A stretch of 7,349 bases of DNA from Pseudorhodobacter sp. GTDB taxonomy: Bacteria > Pseudomonadota > Alphaproteobacteria > Rhodobacterales > Rhodobacteraceae. Both the position numbers and the translations under genes were made by a program. Every line of letters begins with the position of its first letter. Position 1 is the first letter of the stretch. Positions 1-5,747 of this stretch are shown here, piece by piece. The stretch lies in the NCBI GenBank assembly GCA_014378345.1, contig JACMNW010000015.1, positions 1-7,349 of the forward strand, given 5' to 3'. The notes below the pieces were generated by a model. The model saw only the letters and a list, made by a program, of their open reading frames with translations, did no database searches and was not told where the DNA came from.

Positions 1-216
1 ACGCCTATCGTGCAAAGTGGTTCCGCCCCTTCCAAACGGTTCTAGACACTCGTTTTTAACCGCAATAAACTTTGCTTCAATTAGCTTATCTATGTGATAC
101 TCGCACGTCTGTTCCTCGATTGTCGGCTGATGGAAAAATCTGTAGACCTTTGTCGGCGAAGGATCGTCGACAATTTCAAGCATCATATCTCGTAGTAAGT
201 CATTGTCCCTTTTCAC
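1..216 (-). CDS. DUF2513-like protein, N-terminal 72 residues (cut by window edge)
   Basis: Reading the minus strand from GTG at 216-214 gives 72 uninterrupted codons to the window edge. The protein begins MKRDNDLLRDMMLEI and later has YHIDKLIEAKFI (about residues 40-51). These resemble the two hallmarks of the DUF2513 family: an MKRDMDL-type opening followed by a helix, and a YHI-x-LIEAGLI-type segment that looks like a winged-helix core. The biochemical function of the family is not known; from memory it is often met near prophages and other mobile DNA. The GTG start overlaps the pheS TGA stop (GTGA), and a run of seven G on the minus strand (231-225) sits 8 bases upstream as a possible ribosome binding site, so translational coupling to pheS is plausible. 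Hand-counted GC is about 44%, against about 60% in a pheS sample, which suggests transfer. The C-terminal part lies outside the window. Family assignment is from motif memory, not a search. Confidence 0.72.
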   Translation of the reverse strand, partial: MKRDNDLLRDMMLEIVDDPSPTKVYRFFHQPTIEEQTCEYHIDKLIEAKFIAVKNECLEPFGRGGTTLHDRR

Positions 217-1286
217 CCACTCAACCCCCCCGCCAAATCCGGCATATCCAGTGCTGCGAACCCATAATGCCGCAACCAGCGCAAATCGCTCTCGAAGAAC
301 GCCCTCAAATCCGGAATGCCGTATTTCAACATGGCGATGCGGTCGATGCCCATCCCAAAAGCGAAGCCTTGCCATTGGGTCGGGTCTACCCCTGCGGCGG
401 TCAGCACTTTTGGGTGGACCATGCCAGAACCCAAAATCTCCATCCATTTGTCGCCTTGGCCGATTTTCAGCTGGCCGCCTTCCCAGGAACAGCGGATATC
501 AACCTCGGCGGACGGCTCGGTAAAGGGGAAGTGGCTGGCGCGGAAGCGGAGTTCGACAGAGGGCACTTCAAAAAACGCGCGGCAGAATTCTTCCAAACAC
601 CATTTCAGGTTGGCCATGGAGATGTTTCGGTCGATGGCGAGGCCTTCGACCTGATGGAACATCGGGGTATGGGTTTGGTCCATATCCATGCGGTAAACGC
701 GGCCAGGGGCGATAACGCGGATCGGCGCGCCTTGTTCAGTCATGGCGCGGATTTGCACAGGGCTGGTATGGGTGCGCAGGACGTGGGGCGGGCGGGTGTC
801 ATCGGGGGCGCGGTGCATGAAGAAGGTGTCATGTTCCTGGCGCGCGGGGTGTTCGGGCGGGATATTCAGCGCGTCGAAATTATACCAATCGCTCTCCACC
901 TGCGGGCCTTCGGCAACGGCGAAACCCATATCGGCAAAGATGGCGGTCAGTTCTTCCATCACCTGACTGACGGGGTGAATGGTGCCCATGCGACGCGGGC
1001 GTGCGGGCAGGGTGACGTCAAGCCATTCGGACCGAAGACGTTCGTCTAACGCGGCATCGCCAAGCGCGGCTTTCTTGGCACGCAGGGCAGCGTCGATTTC
1101 GTCTTTCAGCAGGTTCAGCGCGGCACCAGTAACCTTACGCTGATCAGCTTCCATCTTGCCAAGGGTGGCCATTAGGGCACTGATTTCGCCCTTCTTGCCA
1201 AGGGCGGCAAGGCGCACGTCTTCTAGCGCGGATTCGTCGGCCGCATTGGCAATGGCGGACAGGTATTTGGCCTTGAGATCTTGCAT
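213..1286 (-). CDS. pheS: Phenylalanyl-tRNA synthetase alpha subunit
   Basis: This is the catalytic alpha chain of the cytoplasmic (alpha-beta)2 phenylalanyl-tRNA synthetase, which charges tRNA-Phe with phenylalanine using ATP. The product is 357 residues, normal for the family. Residues 1-85 form the helical coiled-coil arm that contacts tRNA. The class II catalytic core follows: FDALNIPPEHPARQ (137-150), HTSPVQIR (173-180), motif 2 around GRVYRMDMDQTH (195-206), the FPFTEPSAEVDI amino-acid-pocket strand (253-264), and motif 3 GFAFGMGIDR (307-316). I chose the start at 1286 because GGAGGG lies 4 bases upstream and MQDLKAKYL is the expected N-terminus; the frame stays open to 1406 but that extension is arginine-rich and unlike the family. 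The partner gene pheT is not in the window. Downstream, where pheT or a native gene might be expected, a DUF2513-like gene overlaps the stop codon. Confidence 0.97.
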   Translation of the reverse strand: MQDLKAKYLSAIANAADESALEDVRLAALGKKGEISALMATLGKMEADQRKVTGAALNLLKDEIDAALRAKKAALGDAALDERLRSEWLDVTLPARPRRMGTIHPVSQVMEELTAIFADMGFAVAEGPQVESDWYNFDALNIPPEHPARQEHDTFFMHRAPDDTRPPHVLRTHTSPVQIRAMTEQGAPIRVIAPGRVYRMDMDQTHTPMFHQVEGLAIDRNISMANLKWCLEEFCRAFFEVPSVELRFRASHFPFTEPSAEVDIRCSWEGGQLKIGQGDKWMEILGSGMVHPKVLTAAGVDPTQWQGFAFGMGIDRIAMLKYGIPDLRAFFESDLRWLRHYGFAALDMPDLAGGLSG

Positions 1287-1409
1287 CGAACCCTCCGGTA
1301 AACGCCGACGTGTGCTATCGGCGCGCTGGCGCGAATGCAAGGGGCGGGGTCTTCTTCGTGGTCGCGTGACTATCAAGGAAAACCGGTTCCCACATTTCCT
1401 GATCACGCT

Positions 1410-1868
1410 TCAGAAGGTTTTAGCCATGTTGGTGCCGGTGGGGAAAAAGCCAAGTTTGGTGTAAAGGCGGTGGGCACGTTCGTTCTTGGCGGCGACGCGC
1501 AGACGTAGCTGAGTGATGCCTTGGGGTTTGATGAGCGCTGTCAGGGCATCGATGGCGGTGGTGCCGTAGCCGTTGCCTTGATAGGGCGGCAAGACGTGGA
1601 AATCTTTGATAAAGGCAAAATGCCGTGTTTCATTGAGGGCGTAGAACAGGTAGCCGACCACCTGATCACCCAGAAGGATGCACATCAGAACCTCGCCGGG
1701 GGTATCTGCGCCTTGTGGCAGATCGAGGGCTAAATCTTCGGTCGCCTCGGCCAATGCAGCGTCCTGCGAAATGCCGTAGTTTGCGACAAGTTCGGCGGCA
1801 TAGTCGGGTACGAAATAAGCGGCGAAGGCTGCAAATTCGTGCGATTGCAAAGGGCGAAGGGTGATCAT
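1410..1868 (-). CDS. GNAT-family N-acetyltransferase
   Basis: A single-domain GCN5-related acetyltransferase of 152 residues, predicted to move an acetyl group from acetyl-CoA to an amine; the acceptor cannot be told from the sequence. The acetyl-CoA pyrophosphate-binding motif is QGNGYG (residues 97-102, the Q/R-x-x-G-x-G pattern) directly after strand 4 (FIKDFHVLPPY). The family's C-terminal hallmark follows: VAAKNERAHRLYTKLGFF (125-142), with Tyr136 in the usual general-acid position. I chose MITLRPL at 1868 because GNAT domains commonly begin with a similar strand. ATG codons at 1877 and 1928 are in frame, but neither has a clear ribosome binding site, and 1928 would leave only 14 bases to the divergent hydrolase. 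It is followed by pheS after a 123-base gap on the same strand. No signal peptide, so cytoplasmic. Confidence 0.88.
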   Translation of the reverse strand: MITLRPLQSHEFAAFAAYFVPDYAAELVANYGISQDAALAEATEDLALDLPQGADTPGEVLMCILLGDQVVGYLFYALNETRHFAFIKDFHVLPPYQGNGYGTTAIDALTALIKPQGITQLRLRVAAKNERAHRLYTKLGFFPTGTNMAKTF

Positions 1869-1942
1869 GCGAACCATCCGGGGTTTGGGGTGGCGGGTGC
1901 GGCAAAACCGCTTATTCTTGGTCTGCATCAAGGGAGAGGTGA

Positions 1943-3067
1943 ATGCAACGATTGGACCGCGTGCTGCAAGACACCGTGGCGAACAAGGATATGCCGTTTG
2001 TGGTGGCCATGGTGGGCACTGCGGCGGGCGTTACCTATAGCGGTGCCGCTGGGCCGGATGCGGGGCCGGAGACGGTGTTTCGGGTGTTTTCACTATCCAA
2101 GGCTATTTGCGCAGCAGCGGCGATGATTTTGGTGGAGCGGGGCAAGCTGTCTCTGGACACGCCGGTTGTGGATATTTTGCCGGAATTTGGCAGCATGCAG
2201 GTGTTGGACGGGTTTGATGGCAAGGTGCCGCGTCTGCGGGCGCCGCGCGTGCAGGCAACGGTTCGGCATCTGGCGACCCATACCAGCGGGTTGGAGTATG
2301 AGTTCTGGAATGCGGATATTGCGCGGTATGTTGCCATGACCGGGCATCCGGGAATGCTGACCGGGTTGAAGGCGGCGCTGCACTGCCCGATGGCAAGTGA
2401 TCCGGGCACGCGCTGGGGTTACGGGATGGGGCTTGATTGGCTGGGGCTGGTGGTCGAGGCGGTGGATGGGCGGCGGATTGATGCGTTTTGTCAGGCAGAG
2501 ATCTTTGCGCCGCTGGGCATGACGCAGACCGGGTTTGCAGCGGATCCTGCGCGGCTTGCGAAATTGGCGATCCGGGGTCCGGCGGGGCGGTTTGTGCCCC
2601 ATGATCTGGCCCCGCCGCCGATGCCCGAGGTTTATGGCATGGGGCATGCACTGTATTCGACCGCACCGGACTATATGCGGTTTTTGCGGATGGTGTTGAA
2701 CAAGGGTGTGTTGGACGGCAATCGGGTGCTTTCAGTGGCCAGCGTGGCCGTGATGCAAGCCGATCAGATGCAAGGGCTTTCGTTTCAGAAAATGGTGACG
2801 ACCGTGCCGCCGATTACCGCTGATTTTGACCCATTCCCCGGCACGCCTGTGACCCACAGCTTTGGGTTTTTGCGCAATGAGGTGGACAGTCCAGGGCGGC
2901 GGGCGGCGGGATCACTTGGCTGGGCGGGCTTGTGCAACACGCATTACTGGATTGATCCCGCGCGCGACGTGGCGGCGGTGTTCATGACGCAATCGCTGCC
3001 GTTTGCGGAAGCGCGTGTGATGCGGGCGTATGAGGCGTTTGAGCGCGGAGTTTATGCGGGCAAATAA
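1943..3067 (+). CDS. Serine hydrolase, beta-lactamase/esterase (class C-like) fold
   Basis: A 374-residue protein of the beta-lactamase/penicillin-binding-protein-like serine hydrolase superfamily. It most resembles the cytoplasmic EstB/LovD-type esterases and transesterases rather than true antibiotic beta-lactamases. The nucleophile motif S-x-x-K is SLSK at residues 50-53, after VFRVF. The second motif is around Tyr160 in WGYGMGLDWLG, where Met162 replaces the Asn or Ser usual in Y-x-N/S. The third (KTG-equivalent) is GSLGWAGL at 323-330, followed by the typical YWIDPARDVAAVFMTQ strand. Other family markers are the LATHTSGLEYE segment (110-120) and IFAPLGMTQTGF (187-198). There is no signal peptide or lipobox. 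The start is supported by AGGGAGAGG just upstream. It is divergent from the GNAT gene (74 bases between starts) and converges on rplT. The substrate is unknown. Confidence 0.92.
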   Translation: MQRLDRVLQDTVANKDMPFVVAMVGTAAGVTYSGAAGPDAGPETVFRVFSLSKAICAAAAMILVERGKLSLDTPVVDILPEFGSMQVLDGFDGKVPRLRAPRVQATVRHLATHTSGLEYEFWNADIARYVAMTGHPGMLTGLKAALHCPMASDPGTRWGYGMGLDWLGLVVEAVDGRRIDAFCQAEIFAPLGMTQTGFAADPARLAKLAIRGPAGRFVPHDLAPPPMPEVYGMGHALYSTAPDYMRFLRMVLNKGVLDGNRVLSVASVAVMQADQMQGLSFQKMVTTVPPITADFDPFPGTPVTHSFGFLRNEVDSPGRRAAGSLGWAGLCNTHYWIDPARDVAAVFMTQSLPFAEARVMRAYEAFERGVYAGK

Positions 3068-3094
3068 AAACCCCGCCTGATGAAGGGCGGGGCT
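3066..3094 (-). terminator. Rho-independent terminator of rpmI-rplT, shared with the convergent hydrolase gene
   Basis: A perfect 7-bp GC stem (3071-3077 with 3086-3092) encloses an 8-base loop. Read on the minus strand the stem is followed by TTTTTATTT (3070-3062), a good U-tract, so its primary job is to end the rpmI-rplT transcript. On the plus strand the stem lies 3 bases after the hydrolase stop and is followed only by a weak AT stretch, so it may also end or stabilise that transcript. Confidence 0.85.
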
Positions 3095-3118
3095 AAATTC
3101 GTGCAGCGCGAATTTTGG

Positions 3119-3139
3119 AAAAGTTTTCTGAAAACTTTT
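3119..3139. repeat. AT-rich perfect inverted repeat
   Basis: AAAAGTTTT (3119-3127) and AAAACTTTT (3131-3139) are exact reverse complements separated by three bases. It lies between the rplT stop (3143) and the terminator hairpin. In RNA it would form a weak 9-bp A-U hairpin just before the terminator; in DNA it could be a protein site. It could also be a member of a dispersed intergenic repeat, which cannot be tested inside this window. Confidence 0.6.
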
Positions 3140-3142
3140 GCT

Positions 3143-3511
3143 TCAGGCTGCTGCTGCGGCGGCTTTCGCTTGGGCGGCAATGGCGTTGAAGGCTTCGGGT
3201 TCGTGCACGGCGAGGTCGGCCAGAACTTTACGGTCAACTTCGATGCCTGCCAAAGCCAAGCCATTGATCAGTCGCGAATAGGTGAATTCGGCGTCGAACA
3301 GGCGCACTGCAGCGTTGATACGCTGAATCCACAAGGCGCGGAAGTTGCGCTTGCGGGTTTTACGGTCGCGTGTGGCGTATTGATTGGCTTTGTCGACGGC
3401 CTGTGTGGCCGTGCGGAAGTTGGTGGAACGGGCGGCATAGTAGCCAGCCGCAGCCTTGATTACTTTTTTATGGCGGGCATGGGTCACCATGCCGGATTTA
3501 ACGCGGGACAT
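3143..3511 (-). CDS. rplT: 50S ribosomal protein L20 (bL20)
   Basis: Encodes bL20, a 23S rRNA-binding protein needed early in assembly of the large ribosomal subunit. The product is 122 residues, the usual size. Residues 1-60 form the long basic extension (MSRVKSGMVTHARHKKV at the N-terminus, then TRDRKTRKRNFRALW at about 47-61). The globular C-terminal domain follows, with AEFTYSRLINGLALAGIEVD at about 74-93, and an alanine-rich tail. The ribosome binding site AAGGAG lies 8 bases before the ATG and overlaps the rpmI stop codon (TAAGGAG), leaving a 12-base gap between the genes, so the two are translated from one mRNA and may be coupled. In other bacteria L20 represses its own operon by binding the mRNA leader; see the leader hairpin before rpmI. 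Confidence 0.98.
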   Translation of the reverse strand: MSRVKSGMVTHARHKKVIKAAAGYYAARSTNFRTATQAVDKANQYATRDRKTRKRNFRALWIQRINAAVRLFDAEFTYSRLINGLALAGIEVDRKVLADLAVHEPEAFNAIAAQAKAAAAAA

Positions 3512-3523
3512 CGGCTGTTCTCC

Positions 3524-3724
3524 TTACCGGTCGTAGGGCATGTATTTTTTGACGATTTTCGCGTCGGATGCGCACAGGAGCATTGCCCCTGATGCATCAC
3601 GAATGAACTTCGTCGTGCGTTTGATCATGCCGTGGCGTTTGCCGGCGGGGCCAGCTTTCACCCGACCGGAGGCTGTGAAGCTAAACCGCTTCTTTGCCGC
3701 CGACTTGGTCTTCATTTTGGGCAT
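3524..3724 (-). CDS. rpmI: 50S ribosomal protein L35 (bL35)
   Basis: Encodes bL35, a small basic protein of the 50S subunit. The product is 66 residues, the family norm. It begins MPKMKTKSAAKKRFSFTASG (1-20), continues with the basic AGKRHGMIKRTTKFIRDASG segment (27-46), and ends AKIVKKYMPYDR. A GGAG site lies 6 bases upstream of the chosen ATG at 3724. The frame continues upstream to 3925, but that extension would overlap the neighbouring membrane-protein gene and is not L35-like; an ATG two codons upstream (reading MEMPKMK) is less well placed. It is the first gene of an rpmI-rplT unit. infC is not upstream here, unlike in many other bacteria. Confidence 0.97.
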   Translation of the reverse strand: MPKMKTKSAAKKRFSFTASGRVKAGPAGKRHGMIKRTTKFIRDASGAMLLCASDAKIVKKYMPYDR

Positions 3725-3744
3725 TTCCATCTCCGTGGTTTCAG

Positions 3745-3778
3745 GTGCTGCTCGGCATGCCTGGAGGGCCGGCAACAC
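3745..3778 (-). promoter_or_regulatory. Strong hairpin in the rpmI mRNA leader, candidate r-protein autoregulatory element
   Basis: On the minus strand GTGTTGC-CGGC (3778-3768) pairs with GCCG-A-GCAGCAC (3756-3745): 11 pairs including one G-U, a single bulged A, and an 11-base loop (3767-3757) that can close two further G-C pairs. It sits 10 bases before the rpmI GGAG site and just after the predicted transcription start. No U-tract follows, so it is not a simple terminator. Its position suits feedback by L20 or L35 on translation, but the sequence does not show which protein, if any, binds. Confidence 0.55.
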
Positions 3779-3794
3779 GGGTAAGAAGCTGCGT

Positions 3795-3823
3795 CGTATA
3801 GGGGGGTCAGGACGTGGGTGCAA
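3795..3823 (-). promoter_or_regulatory. Candidate sigma-70 promoter for rpmI-rplT
   Basis: On the minus strand TTGCAC (3823-3818) is followed after exactly 17 bases by TATACG (3800-3795). The -10 box matches four positions of TATAAT and the -35 box keeps the key TTG. It lies 26 bases beyond the stop of the small membrane-protein gene and would give a leader of roughly 60 bases containing the hairpin at 3745-3778. Confidence 0.5.
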
Positions 3824-3848
3824 GCAAGATTTGCCGCAAATGTTTGGT

Positions 3849-4073
3849 TCATTGCAGCAGGCGACGGAAAACCTTGGCAAAGACTTCGGGTAGGTCTGAC
3901 GGCGCATAACCGGGTCTGTGCCCATTGATCGCCAGAAAAATCAAAACGCCCGCAATCAAGACGACAACGGACGCGAGCCTTGGCGCGCGCCCATCAGCAT
4001 AGGCATTCAACAAGGCAGGAATCGACAGCACCCCAAGGATGATGCCGGTTACCAGCATAAGATCAGTATCCAT
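3849..4073 (-). CDS. Small two-helix inner-membrane protein, function unknown
   Basis: A 74-residue hypothetical protein. Two hydrophobic segments are clear: about residues 6-22 (MLVTGIILGVLSIPALL) and about 33-50 (LASVVVLIAGVLIFLAIN), joined by a short loop with charged residues (YADGRAP). The C-terminal tail (about 51-74) ends in a basic amphipathic stretch, EVFAKVFRRLLQ. I know of no assigned function; from memory, similar small proteins sit in this position in related marine Rhodobacteraceae. The ATG at 4073 has AGAGGG closely upstream. It starts 30 bases after the pyruvate kinase stop on the same strand, with no terminator between them, so it is probably the second gene of a pyk operon. 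Positive charges in the connecting loop are few, so topology is uncertain. Confidence 0.8.
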   Translation of the reverse strand: MDTDLMLVTGIILGVLSIPALLNAYADGRAPRLASVVVLIAGVLIFLAINGHRPGYAPSDLPEVFAKVFRRLLQ

Positions 4074-4103
4074 AAGACCCTCTGGGATTATGTATTCTGA
4101 ACC

Positions 4104-5552
4104 CTACTCAGCATCAGCCTTGTGAATCAATCGTTCATCACAGGGGGCGACGCGCAAAATATTTGTAGTGCCCTGCACGTTGAATGGAACGCCTGCCGTA
4201 ACCACGATATGTTCTTTCTCGGTGGCAAAACCGTGGCTGAGGGCTGCACGAACAGCGGCGATAACCGCGCCTTTGAACCGATCTTGTGGTTCAACCATCA
4301 CGCAGGTGGTGCCCCATGTCAGCACCATCCGGCGCGCGGTTGTGATCAGCGGGGTCAGCGCCAGAATAGGCACCCGCGGCCGTTCGCGGGCCACAAGGCT
4401 AACCGTGGTGCCCGACTGCGAGAAACAGCAGATCGCCTTGATATTGGTAGTTTCCGCAATTTCGCGGGCAGCAGCAACAATCGCATCGGCCACCGATGTG
4501 CGCTTGGCAGTGCGGGACGCCTCGATCACCTGACGATATGTCGGGTCGCTTTCCACCGATATGGCGACATTGTTCATCGTTTGCACTGCTTCAATGGGGT
4601 AGGCCCCGGCAGCGGATTCTGCAGATAGCATCACCGCATCAGCGCCTTCATAAATGGCGGTTGCCACGTCGGACACTTCGGCGCGGGTTGGCACCGGCGA
4701 TTCGATCATCGATTCCAGCATTTGCGTGGCCACGATCACGGGCTTTGCGGCTGCGCGCGCGCCGCGAACAAGGCGCTTCTGAATCGGCGGCACGGCATGA
4801 ACAGGCAGTTCAACGCCCAGGTCGCCGCGTGCCACCATAATACCATCTGACACGGCAAGAATGGCATCATAGGCTTTGACCGCGGCGGGCTTTTCGATTT
4901 TGGACAGGATGGCCGCCCGGCCACGGGCGAGTTCGCGCGCCTCAAGCACGTCTTCCGGGCGTTGCACGAATGACAGGGCCAGCCAATCAACACCCAGTTC
5001 GCAGGCAAATTCCAGATCTGTACGGTCTTTGGGTGACAGGGCTGGCAACGGCAGCACCACGTCGGGTACGTTCACGCCTTTGCGGTTGGAGATGACGCCA
5101 CCGACGGTGACAGTGCAACTTGCGAAATCTACGCCACAGCTGTCAACGATCATGCGAATTTTGCCATCGTTTACCAGCAGCGGTGTGCCGGGTTCCAAGG
5201 CGGCAAAAATCTCGGGGTGGGGCAGGTTTACGCGGGCAACGTCGCCCGGAGATGGATCAAGGTCCATGCGGAATTTGGCCCCGACAGCCAGATCTTCGCC
5301 CTTTGGGTTGGTAAATGTGCCAACGCGCAGTTTCGGGCCCTGAAGATCGGCCAGAATGCAGATCGGGCGGCCTGTATCCACCTCGATCTGGCGGATGATC
5401 ACGTGGCGCGCACGGATATCATCATGGGTGCCATGGCTCATGTTCAGGCGGAACACATCTGCCCCTGCCTCAAACAAAGCGCGGATGGTGGTATAATCGC
5501 TGGAGGCTGGGCCAAGCGTGGCCACGATTTTAACATTGCGAAGGCGTCTCAT
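4104..5552 (-). CDS. pyk: Pyruvate kinase, predicted K+-independent type
   Basis: Transfers phosphate from phosphoenolpyruvate to ADP, giving pyruvate and ATP, in the last step of glycolysis; cytoplasmic and normally a homotetramer. The product is 482 residues, full length. The N-terminal barrel half has KIVATLGPASSD (8-19) and FRLNMSHG (34-41). Domain B covers about 71-170. The barrel resumes with the catalytic ILSKIEKP (Lys218, Mg-binding Glu220), ARGDLGVELP (241-250, Mg-binding Asp244) and VATQMLESMIESPVPTRAEV (274-293, Thr276). The regulatory C domain starts at about 345 and includes the SQSGTTVSLVARERP phosphate-site region (378-392). The segment DLQGPKLRVG (69-78) carries Leu, Gln, Lys and Val where K+-dependent enzymes have Thr, Lys, Glu and Thr, which is the described signature of K+-independent enzymes. 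The MRRLRNVKIVAT start is typical; only a weak purine-rich site (AAGGAAAAAGG) precedes it. Confidence 0.97.
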   Translation of the reverse strand: MRRLRNVKIVATLGPASSDYTTIRALFEAGADVFRLNMSHGTHDDIRARHVIIRQIEVDTGRPICILADLQGPKLRVGTFTNPKGEDLAVGAKFRMDLDPSPGDVARVNLPHPEIFAALEPGTPLLVNDGKIRMIVDSCGVDFASCTVTVGGVISNRKGVNVPDVVLPLPALSPKDRTDLEFACELGVDWLALSFVQRPEDVLEARELARGRAAILSKIEKPAAVKAYDAILAVSDGIMVARGDLGVELPVHAVPPIQKRLVRGARAAAKPVIVATQMLESMIESPVPTRAEVSDVATAIYEGADAVMLSAESAAGAYPIEAVQTMNNVAISVESDPTYRQVIEASRTAKRTSVADAIVAAAREIAETTNIKAICCFSQSGTTVSLVARERPRVPILALTPLITTARRMVLTWGTTCVMVEPQDRFKGAVIAAVRAALSHGFATEKEHIVVTAGVPFNVQGTTNILRVAPCDERLIHKADAE

Positions 5553-5612
5553 GCTGCCTTTTTCCTTTTATCGTTCATGTGTCCCAGAGTGGGGTTTCCG
5601 CGGGCCGAGGGC

Positions 5613-5641
5613 GTTATGGCGGAAATTGGTTTGCGGGGCAA
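5613..5641 (-). promoter_or_regulatory. Candidate sigma-70 promoter for pyk
   Basis: On the minus strand TTGCCC (5641-5636) and CATAAC (5618-5613) are separated by 17 bases. This would start transcription near 5606 and give a leader of about 54 bases before the pyk ATG. The match is partial and in a divergent intergenic region, so it is a suggestion only. I found no comparably good promoter for the plus-strand amidohydrolase gene in the same gap. Confidence 0.35.
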
Positions 5642-5747
5642 CTGGCGCTTTCTTTGCCGCGTGGGGAATGACAAAAGGGAGCGAATTCTTTCAAGCGCGC
5701 GGGATTATGCGTTTACAGACAGGCTAAATACTAAGCAGAGGCAGAAT

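Noticed and set aside
72..1049. A 325-codon plus-strand open frame across pheS
   Set aside because: It is antisense to an unambiguous, full-length pheS, resembles no family, and arises from GC-rich codon bias.
1287..1409. A promoter for pheS with TTGCAT as -35
   Set aside because: The best -10 candidates are at 14-16 bases and match poorly, so I could not support a specific site although a promoter is expected here.
1869..1942. A small hairpin GCGG-CAAAA-CCGC (1899-1911) between the GNAT and hydrolase genes as an operator
   Set aside because: Only four base pairs and common in GC-rich DNA; no convincing promoter elements surround it.
2093..2666. Two minus-strand open frames of 184-187 codons inside the serine hydrolase gene
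   Set aside because: They are rich in Pro, Arg and Ala with low complexity, lie wholly opposite a gene with clear catalytic motifs, and have no ribosome binding sites of note.
3725..3925. N-terminal extension of L35 to 133 residues
   Set aside because: It would overlap the membrane-protein gene, runs through the promoter and leader hairpin, and L35 is about 65 residues.
5217..5747. A long upstream extension of the amidohydrolase frame, overlapping pyk antisense
   Set aside because: The added residues mirror pyk on the other strand and do not match the family; a well-placed ribosome binding site supports TTG at 5748.
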